From Tissierellia bacterium (lineage in GTDB: Bacteria > Bacillota > Clostridia > Tissierellales > Tissierellaceae), in the NCBI GenBank assembly GCA_012521625.1, contig JAAYLY010000062.1:1-21420 (forward strand): DNA of 21,420 nt, read 5' to 3'. Position 1 is the stretch's first letter, and every line of letters begins with the position of its first letter. Below the pieces are notes generated by a model. That model saw only the letters and a list, made by a program, of their open reading frames with translations. It made no database searches and had not been told where the DNA came from. Both the position numbers and the translations under genes were made by a program. Positions 1 to 6,987 of this stretch are shown here, in pieces.

Positions 1-904
1 AAAAGCCTTTTAATTTAAGCCCTTGATGGAGAATATTTTCTAAGCTTTCTATTTTTCCATTGCTGGATACTAAGCTAAAGTTATTAGGCTTATCTCCATA
101 TATACATGCGTATAGGGCTGAAGATACATGCCCTCCTATCCAGCCATTGCTATCTAGCTCAAAAGGGCTAATATCAAAGTAAAGGTCTTCTATAACTAAG
201 TTGTTTTGCTTCCTTAAGGGTTTATCCCTACTCAGATCTACTATAACGCTGCTGCTTTTTACATCTATTATATTCAGAGGTAGATGATTTAATGTATTGA
301 TTATAAAACCATACTTTTTAAGAGAAAAATTGTCCTGTTGTGGTAGATAAATTGAGATGCCTATATCAGTTAAGACTTCTTCATGAAGAGCTTCACCATC
401 TCCTTGATTTAACCCCCAGACCGAAATAAAGCTAAAAAAATCTGCTATGGCAGAAATAAGTTCTAGGGCTTCGTCCTTGGTATTACACATAAGCAAAACT
501 TCATTTTTTTTAATATCCCTTTTTATATATTTAATAATTCCAGCTATAAGATATGGCAAGTTTTCTTTAAATAGGTTATTTCCATCTGCAAGCCTAACTT
601 CTAAACTATCAGCAATTTCCTTCTTACATTCAAAGGGAAGTTCTTCTTCTATATAGATCTTATTATAATCCACATCCCTAAGCCTTTTTATACTTTCTAT
701 ATAAGACCTTAAGTCCTCCTCATCATTTAAAGGTCTTAAATTGATGCCAAAAATATGTCCCATAGCTGAACCATCCTTATATATATCGGATAGTTTTCTA
801 GCTAAAAAATTCACATTAAAGATTCTATATAGATATTTGCTAATTCCCTTATTCAAGAATCCTCTATATCTTTCAGGAGATATTATATAGAGTAGCTCTA
901 TAAT
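1..904 (-). CDS. Unrecognised protein, 3' end cut by the window edge; start codon unclear
   Basis: I do not recognise this gene. The minus-strand frame is open for 301 codons, from just after an in-frame TGA (917-919) to base 1 with no stop, so it is a real but partial gene. The protein looks soluble: an N-terminal basic, aromatic segment, a mixed helical middle, and from about residue 125 alternating hydrophobic strands and glycines (EVLLMCNT, GISIYLPQ, SSVIVDLSRDKP, GGHVSSALYACIYG) that resemble a Rossmann-like fold; the fold is inference. It follows dusB after 60 nt with no visible promoter, so it is probably co-transcribed. The only strong Shine-Dalgarno (906-913) points to ATT at 904 or ATA at 901. 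Ordinary starts are TTG at 856, GTG at 814 and ATG at 763, but the codons before them already read like protein. I list the longest version. Confidence 0.7.
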   Translation of the reverse strand, partial: MIELLYIISPERYRGFLNKGISKYLYRIFNVNFLARKLSDIYKDGSAMGHIFGINLRPLNDEEDLRSYIESIKRLRDVDYNKIYIEEELPFECKKEIADSLEVRLADGNNLFKENLPYLIAGIIKYIKRDIKKNEVLLMCNTKDEALELISAIADFFSFISVWGLNQGDGEALHEEVLTDIGISIYLPQQDNFSLKKYGFIINTLNHLPLNIIDVKSSSVIVDLSRDKPLRKQNNLVIEDLYFDISPFELDSNGWIGGHVSSALYACIYGDKPNNFSLVSSNGKIESLENILHQGLKLKGF

Positions 905-955
905 ACCACCTCCATATCATTCAAACTTTTCTATATTATATGATATGGAGATGGT
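905..955 (-). promoter_or_regulatory. Hairpin sequestering a Shine-Dalgarno sequence
   Basis: Bases 905-920 pair with 940-955 as a 16-bp stem with one G-U pair and a 19-nt loop, starting 8 nt after the dusB stop codon. In the minus-strand RNA the 3' arm contains GGAGGTGG (913-906), the only good ribosome binding site for the following gene, so folding would hide it. No T-run follows the stem, which argues against a normal Rho-independent terminator. It may be a translational switch or an RNA-processing or stabilising element; pairing is read from sequence and the function is inference. Confidence 0.5.
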
Positions 956-963
956 GGGTATAA

Positions 964-1935
964 CTAATTCCGATTTTGGTCCCTATATCTTAAGAGAGTT
1001 TCCTTGATTTCTTCCTTATCTATCATCCTATTGATAGCATTTTTAACCGGATTAGAATCCCTCATTCCTTTTAAATACCAAGTTATATGTTTCCTCATTT
1101 CCTTAACACCAACTATTTCTCCCTTATATTCACAGGCCATTTCTAGATGTCTTATGGCCATATCTATTCTCTCCTCCACTGTGGGCAGGAAGTCTTCCTT
1201 CCCCTCCATTAGATTGATAATCCTCCTAAAGATCCAGGGATTTCCCATAGAACCCCTACCTATGGCTATGGCATCACACTTAGTATAGTCCAGCATCCTT
1301 ATTCCATCTTCCGGCTCAAAAATATCTCCATTACCTATAACAGGAATTTTTACCCTCTCCTTTACTTCCTTGATAAAGTCCCAATCCGACCTTCCTGAAT
1401 AAAACATCTCCCTAGTTCTGCCGTGTACTGTAATGGCGCTTACTCCTTCTTCCTCGGCTATCTTTGCTATTTCAATTCCATTGATACTTTCATTATCCCA
1501 ACCCTTTCTTATTTTAATAGTTAGGGGCTTTTTAGAAACCTTAACTATATTCCTGATAATCTCCCTAACTAGTTCAGGATCCTTCATTAAGGCGCAACCA
1601 TCATTATTCTTTACTATTTTAGGAGCCGGACAACCCATATTTATATCTATTATATCTATGTCATCCCTATGATTTATATAATTTTCAACTACATTGGCCA
1701 TAATCATAGGGTCAGAACCGAATATCTGCATAGCAACAGGCCTCTCCTTAGAATCCGTTTGGGATAAGTTCTTAGTATTTTCATCTCCATAATAGATTCC
1801 CTTTGCGCTGACCATCTCTGTGAAGACTAGGTCAGCCCCCATCTCCTTACATAGGAGTCTAAAGGGCAGGTCCGTAATTCCTGCCATAGGGGCTAGTACC
1901 AATTTATTTTTTAGCTCTATATTTCCAATCCTCAT
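964..1935 (-). CDS. dusB: tRNA-dihydrouridine synthase (DusB family)
   Basis: This FMN-dependent enzyme reduces uridine to dihydrouridine in the D-loop of tRNAs in the cytoplasm. The 323-residue product has the full Dus layout: a TIM barrel with the APMAGITDLPFR flavin motif near residues 15-26, the NMGCPAPK motif carrying the catalytic cysteine (C102), KIRKGW and TVHGRT phosphate/flavin motifs, and GNGDI plus GRGSMGNPW near the barrel end, followed by the small helical tRNA-binding domain. The ATG start follows GAGGTG at 7-8 nt. Length is normal. It lies downstream of the coaX terminator, so it should have its own promoter in 1936-2069, but I found no convincing -35/-10 pair there. A 6-bp GGAAGC hairpin with a short T-run sits at about 1975-2010. 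Placement next to coaX and ftsH is common in Firmicutes. Confidence 0.95.
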   Translation of the reverse strand: MRIGNIELKNKLVLAPMAGITDLPFRLLCKEMGADLVFTEMVSAKGIYYGDENTKNLSQTDSKERPVAMQIFGSDPMIMANVVENYINHRDDIDIIDINMGCPAPKIVKNNDGCALMKDPELVREIIRNIVKVSKKPLTIKIRKGWDNESINGIEIAKIAEEEGVSAITVHGRTREMFYSGRSDWDFIKEVKERVKIPVIGNGDIFEPEDGIRMLDYTKCDAIAIGRGSMGNPWIFRRIINLMEGKEDFLPTVEERIDMAIRHLEMACEYKGEIVGVKEMRKHITWYLKGMRDSNPVKNAINRMIDKEEIKETLLRYRDQNRN

Positions 1936-2069
1936 TATTACACCTCGTATGTTTACAAGTTTTAATTATAAGAAAAGCTTCCAAAATGTATAGAATGAGG
2001 AAGCAATATTGAAAATCTTACTTTATATATTTATTTATGATCCTAAAGTATTATAAAACTTAATTCCTT

Positions 2070-2104
2070 ATAAAAACAGATAAGTAGACAAATCTACTTA
2101 TCTG
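2070..2104 (-). terminator. Rho-independent terminator of the ECF-coaX operon
   Basis: A perfect 12-bp stem (2077-2088 with 2093-2104) with a 4-nt loop is followed on the minus strand by TTTTT (2072-2076). The stem starts inside the last codons of coaX, so the stop codon is part of the hairpin. Confidence 0.9.
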
Positions 2105-2871
2105 TTTCTATCATGGATAATTCTTAAACCTTCTAAAGTCAACATATTGTCGACTGCTTCAATATATTTACTATCTTTGCTGATTAAGTTAGCAAAACCA
2201 CCAGTTGCTATTACTCTAACTTTTTCTCCATTTTCCGACATTTCATTCATCATCTTTTCAATTATATAATCCACCAAGCCTATACAGCCATAAACTAGGC
2301 CTGATTGGATGCTGTTTACCGTATTTTTACCTATTACCCTATTAGGCTTAGCAATTTCAACCTTTGGTAGTTTGGCAGTTCTAGAGAACAGGGCATCAGA
2401 GGATATGCTGATACCAGGAGCTATTACCCCTCCTAAATAATCTCCTTCAGCTGATATGGCATCGAAGGTAATAGCCGTTCCAAAGTCGACGATTATCAAT
2501 GGACCGCCGTATTTATCAAAGCCGGCTACCCCGTTTACAATCCTATCAGCCCCAACTTCTTTAGGATTGTCGTACTTTATATCCATGCCCGTCTTAATAC
2601 CAGGACCAACTATCAGGGGCTCCATATTGAAGTACTTAATACACATGGCTTGTAGGGTGTGCATAAGCGGAGGAACTACAGATGAAATTATTATGCTATC
2701 AATATCCTCAGACCCTATGCCATAATGGCTAAAGATTTGCTTAAAGAGGAGTCCATATTCATCGCTAGTCCTGTTCTTCTCTGAAGCGATTCTCCAATTA
2801 TTTATTAACTTTTTATCCTCATAAACTCCAAATACTATATTAGTGTTACCAACATCTATTACTAACAACAA
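2098..2871 (-). CDS. coaX: Type III pantothenate kinase CoaX
   Basis: CoaX phosphorylates pantothenate, the first step of coenzyme A synthesis. The 257-residue protein shows the ASKHA-superfamily signatures of type III kinases: DVGNTN at residues 6-11 (phosphate/ATP site), GADR at 107-110 (pantothenate pocket), DFGTAITFD at 129-137, and the C-terminal ATGG loop. The start is TTG, preceded by GAGGGAG about 5 nt upstream; a second TTG follows directly. It begins 10 nt after the stop of the ECF S-component gene, so the two are almost certainly co-transcribed and probably form a pantothenate uptake and phosphorylation unit. In B. subtilis coaX likewise lies just after ftsH, which supports orthology; here two genes intervene. 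A strong terminator overlaps its end. Confidence 0.95.
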   Translation of the reverse strand: MLLVIDVGNTNIVFGVYEDKKLINNWRIASEKNRTSDEYGLLFKQIFSHYGIGSEDIDSIIISSVVPPLMHTLQAMCIKYFNMEPLIVGPGIKTGMDIKYDNPKEVGADRIVNGVAGFDKYGGPLIIVDFGTAITFDAISAEGDYLGGVIAPGISISSDALFSRTAKLPKVEIAKPNRVIGKNTVNSIQSGLVYGCIGLVDYIIEKMMNEMSENGEKVRVIATGGFANLISKDSKYIEAVDNMLTLEGLRIIHDRNR

Positions 2872-2881
2872 TTTTCTCCCT

Positions 2882-3637
2882 CTATTCTCTTTCTTTTAAT
2901 TTAAGCGCTCCAATAACACTAACAACAACAATAATTGCTATGATTACTTCAGGTATACCATTTGTAAAGGCCAGACCAAAAATGGTCTTTCGGGCAGCAC
3001 TTATGTCTAAGCCAAGCCCAGCTACAAACTTCTCCGCATGTAGGAGATAGATGGCTGATAAAACTCCTACAGTATTAGTTAGGGTACCCACTATAGTAGC
3101 TATTATAACATCTAGGGATTGGCTGCCCATCCTTTTGAAACTAAAATAGGACATAAGTAGTACTAGGATTATCAACAATATATTCATCAATATCAATAGG
3201 ATACCATCTGAGTTTACAATATTTAAATAGATGCCATAGCATAAATATGCTAATATGGCTAACCAGATAATATTTAGCATCAGCAGGGTCCTCTTATTGC
3301 CCATTTTCTTAACGGCCACATAGGCATAATAGCTGGTTATACCTATCAATACCCTAGGCAGGACCGACACTATTGGGTTATAAAAAACTACAGAAACTGG
3401 AGTCGGGTTGGTGATGGCCTGAAAAATACTGAATAAACCAAAGATCAAGCCTACACTGGCTCCAACAATAGGTCCTTCTGCAAGGGCAGCTATTATGACT
3501 GGAATATGCATAGTAGTAGCCCTAGTAGGACCAATGGGTATAAAACCCAAGGGGGTAAAACCTAATACTATAGATACAGCTCCAAGGATGCCTATTATAG
3601 CCATCCTCCTAACATTTAAGTACTTTCCATTTTTCAT
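2882..3637 (-). CDS. ECF transporter S component, probably for pantothenate
   Basis: This is a membrane protein of about 251 residues with roughly six to seven hydrophobic segments, built like the substrate-binding S components of energy-coupling factor vitamin importers. The N-terminal region has a basic start, a first helix with closely spaced small residues (GILGAVS), then TTMHIPVIIAALAEGP and a glycine-rich second helix, a pattern seen in the PanT/COG4684-type group. No ATPase or T component is nearby, as expected for a group II S component sharing a common EcfAAT module. I chose ATG 3637 because GGAGGT lies 7 nt upstream; a longer in-frame ATG at 3697 has no ribosome binding site and lies in the leader. 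The 10-nt gap to coaX suggests pantothenate as substrate. The fold call is solid; the substrate is inference. Confidence 0.85.
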   Translation of the reverse strand: MKNGKYLNVRRMAIIGILGAVSIVLGFTPLGFIPIGPTRATTMHIPVIIAALAEGPIVGASVGLIFGLFSIFQAITNPTPVSVVFYNPIVSVLPRVLIGITSYYAYVAVKKMGNKRTLLMLNIIWLAILAYLCYGIYLNIVNSDGILLILMNILLIILVLLMSYFSFKRMGSQSLDVIIATIVGTLTNTVGVLSAIYLLHAEKFVAGLGLDISAARKTIFGLAFTNGIPEVIIAIIVVVSVIGALKLKERE

Positions 3638-3653
3638 AATACATACCTCCGTT

Positions 3654-3745
3654 CTGGCTCCATAGGATACCAGTCGTTTTTTAATTATATCAGTCATTCC
3701 CTATTCTTGTCCAACTCTAATACTAGATGTCGGCAATATACAAGA
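3654..3745 (-). promoter_or_regulatory. Structured 5' leader of the ECF-coaX operon
   Basis: Two hairpins lie between the predicted start of transcription (about 3750) and the ECF gene. The first (3705-3745) pairs ACAAGA, GTCGG and TAGA with TCTA, CCAAC and TCTTGT on the plus strand, giving stacked helices of 6, 5 and 4 bp with a 6-nt bulge, a single bulged base and a 4-nt loop. The second (3654-3673) is a CTGG/CCAG stem with an inner TCC/GGA, ending 6 nt before the Shine-Dalgarno. The arrangement would suit a riboswitch or translational control, but I do not recognise a known class. Confidence 0.4.
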
Positions 3746-3756
3746 CTATCAAGACT

Positions 3757-3784
3757 ATTATAATTAACTCATAAAAATAGTCAA
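3757..3784 (-). promoter_or_regulatory. Sigma-A promoter of the ECF-coaX operon
   Basis: On the minus strand TTGACT (3784-3779) is followed after 16 nt by a perfect TATAAT (3762-3757). The -35 box begins only 6 nt after the stop codon of the P1 hydrolase gene. A tandem ATAGTCTTG repeat overlaps the expected start of transcription near 3750. Confidence 0.75.
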
Positions 3785-3789
3785 GATAT

Positions 3790-4746
3790 TTATTTTATGT
3801 CCTTATGGCTTAATAGACCACCCAGGCTATCTGAATAGACGATTCCGTTAGTTATGGCTTGGGACATAACCTCTGCAGCCAAAGTGCCCAATAGGCTTAT
3901 ATCTGCTTCCACCCTATTGGTAGCCATAGTAAAGATGGTATCTCCATCATACATGGTATGGATAGGATTAATAGATCTGGCAAAGCCATTATGGGCCATT
4001 TGGGCTATTTTATTCGCTTGGGCCTTAGTCAATTTAGCATTGGTGACAATAACTCCAATAGTTGTATTTTTTAGGAATGGGTCACTAGCATATCCCTTTT
4101 TCAGGATATCCATAGTATTTAATAATCTCTTCTTTTCATAATCATATACTCCCGCCATTTGCTCCTTGCTTTTATAATCAAAAACATCCCCAAAGCTATT
4201 TACCGCTACCATGGCAGATACCTTTAAATCTCCCAACTGAATTGTTGCACTACCCAAGCCAGATTTCATTGCAAATTTGGGACCTAAGACCTTTCCTACT
4301 GTAGCCCCCATACCACATCCGATACAGCCTTGCCTGTCTTCCTTCTCACTTGCATTTTTAGCAGCCTCATAGCCCATTTTAAAGTCCGGCCTTATTCTAT
4401 GGTCTCCTATGTTTAAATCGAATATAACAGCTGAGGCCACTATGGGTACCTTGGTAACTCCAACGTCGAAGCCTATACCCCCTTCCTCTAAATATTTCAT
4501 AGCTCCAGATGCCGCTTCTAAACCGAAGGCTGAACCACCAGTTAAGACTATGCCATGGACCTTATCCACCATATTTTCCGCCTTAAATAGGTCCGTCTCC
4601 CTTGTACCAGGGGCTGAACCCCTAACATCTACACCGCCAGTGGCACCTTCCTCACATATAATAACGGTGCAGCCAGTCAAACCTTCTATAGAACAGCTAT
4701 GACCAACTTTTATCCCCTCTATATCAGTAACATATCCAGTGTACAT
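3790..4746 (-). CDS. P1-family (DmpA/NylC-like) N-terminal nucleophile hydrolase
   Basis: This 318-residue protein belongs to the P1 family of self-processing amidases and peptidases that includes the L-aminopeptidase DmpA, beta-peptidyl aminopeptidases and the nylon-oligomer hydrolase NylC. It opens with TDIEGIKVGH and has the glycine-rich GSAPGTRETDL and VLTGGSAFGLEAASG blocks around residues 43-80. The segment KNTTIGVIVTN contains Asn227-Thr228; in NylC-type members the chain cuts itself at such an Asn-Thr bond and the new N-terminal Thr is the nucleophile. There is no signal peptide, so it acts in the cytoplasm. The start ATG 4746 follows AAGGAGGAGG closely; the frame extends upstream to 4806 without a ribosome binding site. 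The physiological substrate is unknown. It lies after the ftsH terminator and before the pantothenate genes, and no clear promoter was found upstream. Confidence 0.85.
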   Translation of the reverse strand: MYTGYVTDIEGIKVGHSCSIEGLTGCTVIICEEGATGGVDVRGSAPGTRETDLFKAENMVDKVHGIVLTGGSAFGLEAASGAMKYLEEGGIGFDVGVTKVPIVASAVIFDLNIGDHRIRPDFKMGYEAAKNASEKEDRQGCIGCGMGATVGKVLGPKFAMKSGLGSATIQLGDLKVSAMVAVNSFGDVFDYKSKEQMAGVYDYEKKRLLNTMDILKKGYASDPFLKNTTIGVIVTNAKLTKAQANKIAQMAHNGFARSINPIHTMYDGDTIFTMATNRVEADISLLGTLAAEVMSQAITNGIVYSDSLGGLLSHKDIK

Positions 4747-4834
4747 TTTCCTCCTCCTTATATTCATCCTATAATTTAATACCCCAATTAGGATACTTTT
4801 TTTCAAAATATGCCTCTAAAATAATTCAATTTTC

Positions 4835-4876
4835 CTTTAGTATCACATAGAAAAACTTTAGTATGACATAGAAAAA
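4835..4876. repeat. Tandem duplication of a 21-bp unit
   Basis: Two head-to-tail copies (4835-4855 and 4856-4876) differ only at the tenth base (C versus G). The right copy carries the A-run that serves as the T-run of the ftsH terminator, so the duplication copies the terminator tail but not its stem. Confidence 0.85.
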
Positions 4877-4896
4877 GAGGATCCTAAGATCCCCTT
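4870..4896 (-). terminator. Rho-independent terminator of ftsH
   Basis: A 9-bp stem with one G-U pair (4875-4883 with 4888-4896) and a 4-nt loop is followed on the minus strand by TTTTTC. It starts 2 nt after the ftsH stop codon. Confidence 0.85.
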
Positions 4897-4898
4897 GC

Positions 4899-6899
4899 CT
4901 ATACCCTATCGTTTCTGTCTTCTTTTTCAGATTCTTCCGATATAGCTTCTATATCACTTTCCAAAGTCTTACCATCAAACTTTTTACTTTCTTCCTTCTT
5001 ACCTTCTAGATTATCCAGTGGAAATTCTTCATTTTCTTCTTCGTTTTCCTTGGCTCCATCTTCTTCAGCCATAAGCTCATAGATAGTTTTGCCTTGGAAT
5101 ATTTCTTCAAACTCTTTAGCATCTAGGGTTTCCTTTTCTAGTAAGGCCTCAGCTATCCTATGAAGGGTATCAAGGTTTTCGCTGATTAGTTTTTCAGCCC
5201 TACTATAAGCCGTATCAATCATCCTTCTCATTTCCCTATCTATTTCAGCAGCTACTTCCTCTGAATAATTTCTAGTTCTACCAAAATCCCTTCCTAGGAA
5301 TATTTCTTCATCATCTGTTCCGTAAGTCATAGGTCCTAATTTTTCATTCATACCATAGTGGGTAATCATCTGTCTTGCTATTTTTGTGGCCCTTTCAATA
5401 TCATTTTGAGCCCCTGTACTAATATCCCCTAATACTAAGGCCTCAGCCACCCTACCACCAAGTAATGTTACTAATCTATCTTCCATCTGACTCTTAGTTA
5501 CGTAGTTAACGTCTTCTTCAGGGATATAGGCCGTAAAGCCTCCTGCCATACCCCTTGGGATTATGGTTATAAGGTGTACAGGATCCATACCAGGTAGCAA
5601 CCTTGAGGTCAAAGCGTGTCCTGCTTCATGATAGGCTGTAAGCCTTCTTTCCTTTTCACTTACTACCCTAGATTTCTTTTCTGGACCTGCCTGTACCTTA
5701 ATAGAAGCTTCCTCTATTAAATACATGGGTATCTTCTTAAGATTATGCCTGGCAGTCAACAAGGCCGCTTCATTAACCAGGTTTTCTAAATCTGCCGGTG
5801 AAAAGCCTGGTGTCCTCTTGGCTATTACTTCAAGATCCACATCATCATCTAGGGGCTTGTTCCTAGTATGAACCTTAAGAATGGCCTCCCTACCCTTAAT
5901 ATCTGGCAGTCCTACATGTATTGTTCTATCGAATCTTCCTGGTCTTAATAGGGCTGGGTCTAAAATATCAGGCCTATTGGTAGCTGCCATTACTATAATT
6001 CCTTCATTGGCACTAAAACCATCCATCTCAACTAATAGTTGATTTAGGGTTTGCTCCCTTTCGTCATGGCCACCACCCATTCCGGCTCCCCTTCTCCTAC
6101 CTACAGCGTCGATCTCATCTATGAAGACTATACAGGGTGAGTTCTTCTTAGCTTGTTCAAACAAGTCCCTTACCCTACTGGCTCCTACACCTACGAACAT
6201 CTCAACGAAGTCTGAACCCGAGATGGAAAAGAATGGTACTCCTGCTTCCCCTGCTACAGCCCTACTTAAATAGGTCTTACCAGTACCAGGTGGTCCAACT
6301 AACAACACTCCAGTAGGTATCCTAGCTCCAAGCTCCATATATTTCCTTGGATTTTTAAGAAAGTCTACAATCTCTTGAAGTTCTTCCTTTTCCTCCTGTA
6401 AGCCAGCTACATCAGCAAAGGTAACCAGCTTACCATCATCTTCCCTATGCAACTTTGCCCTACTCTTACCGAAGGACATTACCTTACCGCCGCCTCCCCC
6501 TTGGGACTGCTGCATAAATACAAACCAGAAGACAGCAAAGGCAAATAAGACTAGCAAGGTTGGAAAAATATCTGCATACCAAGGCCTAACGGCATCTGGT
6601 GCACTGCTATATCTGATTAAGCCTCGATCTACCTTATCCTTTAGGTAGTTATCATAGAAAGTTCCTCTAAACTCATTAGGTAGATTAGTCGAAAACTTAG
6701 TCCCGTCCTTAAAGATACCTTCTACCTTACGCCCATCCATGTGTATGGATTCTATGTTATCTGCTTCCAATTGTTCTACCAATTCTGTTACGTCAATTTC
6801 ACTAACAGTTTCTATATCTGTACCTACCATCCTAACGCCGAACATAATCAATATTATGATTAATAGGTATATGCTCATTCCTTTAAAAAACCTTCTCAA
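4899..6899 (-). CDS. ftsH: ATP-dependent zinc metalloprotease FtsH
   Basis: FtsH is a membrane-anchored AAA+ protease hexamer that extracts and degrades membrane and regulatory proteins. Using TTG 6899 the product has 666 residues: a first membrane helix (about 8-25), an extracytoplasmic segment, a second helix (about 111-129), the AAA module with Walker A GPPGTGKT (202-209), Walker B VFIDEID (about 258-264) and the ATNRPD...RPGRFDR second region of homology, then the protease with zinc site HEAGH (424-428) and a later Asp ligand in GAQNDIER. The last 50 residues are an acidic, low-complexity tail, usual for the family. TTG 6899 is preferred because GGGAGGA sits 6 nt upstream; the frame also opens at TTG 6917 inside the ribosome binding region. 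It has its own promoter after hpt. In B. subtilis the TilS-HprT pair was reported to activate ftsH, and that order is kept here. Confidence 0.97.
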   Translation of the reverse strand: MRRFFKGMSIYLLIIILIMFGVRMVGTDIETVSEIDVTELVEQLEADNIESIHMDGRKVEGIFKDGTKFSTNLPNEFRGTFYDNYLKDKVDRGLIRYSSAPDAVRPWYADIFPTLLVLFAFAVFWFVFMQQSQGGGGGKVMSFGKSRAKLHREDDGKLVTFADVAGLQEEKEELQEIVDFLKNPRKYMELGARIPTGVLLVGPPGTGKTYLSRAVAGEAGVPFFSISGSDFVEMFVGVGASRVRDLFEQAKKNSPCIVFIDEIDAVGRRRGAGMGGGHDEREQTLNQLLVEMDGFSANEGIIVMAATNRPDILDPALLRPGRFDRTIHVGLPDIKGREAILKVHTRNKPLDDDVDLEVIAKRTPGFSPADLENLVNEAALLTARHNLKKIPMYLIEEASIKVQAGPEKKSRVVSEKERRLTAYHEAGHALTSRLLPGMDPVHLITIIPRGMAGGFTAYIPEEDVNYVTKSQMEDRLVTLLGGRVAEALVLGDISTGAQNDIERATKIARQMITHYGMNEKLGPMTYGTDDEEIFLGRDFGRTRNYSEEVAAEIDREMRRMIDTAYSRAEKLISENLDTLHRIAEALLEKETLDAKEFEEIFQGKTIYELMAEEDGAKENEEENEEFPLDNLEGKKEESKKFDGKTLESDIEAISEESEKEDRNDRV

Positions 6900-6940
6900 T
6901 ACAAGTCCTCCCTCCAATTTTGGGTAGATATCTATTTTGT

Positions 6941-6983
6941 ATTATAATCTCCTCATTATAACACACTAGGGAGATTTATTCAA
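6941..6983 (-). promoter_or_regulatory. Sigma-A promoter of ftsH with inverted repeats
   Basis: TTGAAT (6983-6978) is separated by 17 nt from a perfect TATAAT (6960-6955), just after the hpt stop codon. A second TATAAT follows at 6946-6941, and the two form a 7-bp inverted repeat (TTATAAT and ATTATAA) around a 6-nt centre at the expected transcription start. A further AATCTCC/GGAGATT inverted repeat spans the -10 box. Confidence 0.75.
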
Positions 6984-6987
6984 TCTA

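Noticed and set aside
1975..2010. GCTTCC/GGAAGC hairpin with a short T-run upstream of dusB
   Set aside because: The 6-bp stem with a 16-nt loop is weak and lies inside the only possible dusB leader; I mention it only in the dusB entry.
4409..4702. Plus-strand open frames across the window, including this one and those at 16014-16388 and 1004-1288
   Set aside because: All lie opposite well-conserved minus-strand genes, lack ribosome binding sites and have no recognisable domains, so they are antisense shadows.
4747..4834. TTGAA-type -35 and TATTAA -10 before the P1 hydrolase
   Set aside because: The spacing is 19 nt with a poor -10, not good enough to call a promoter.
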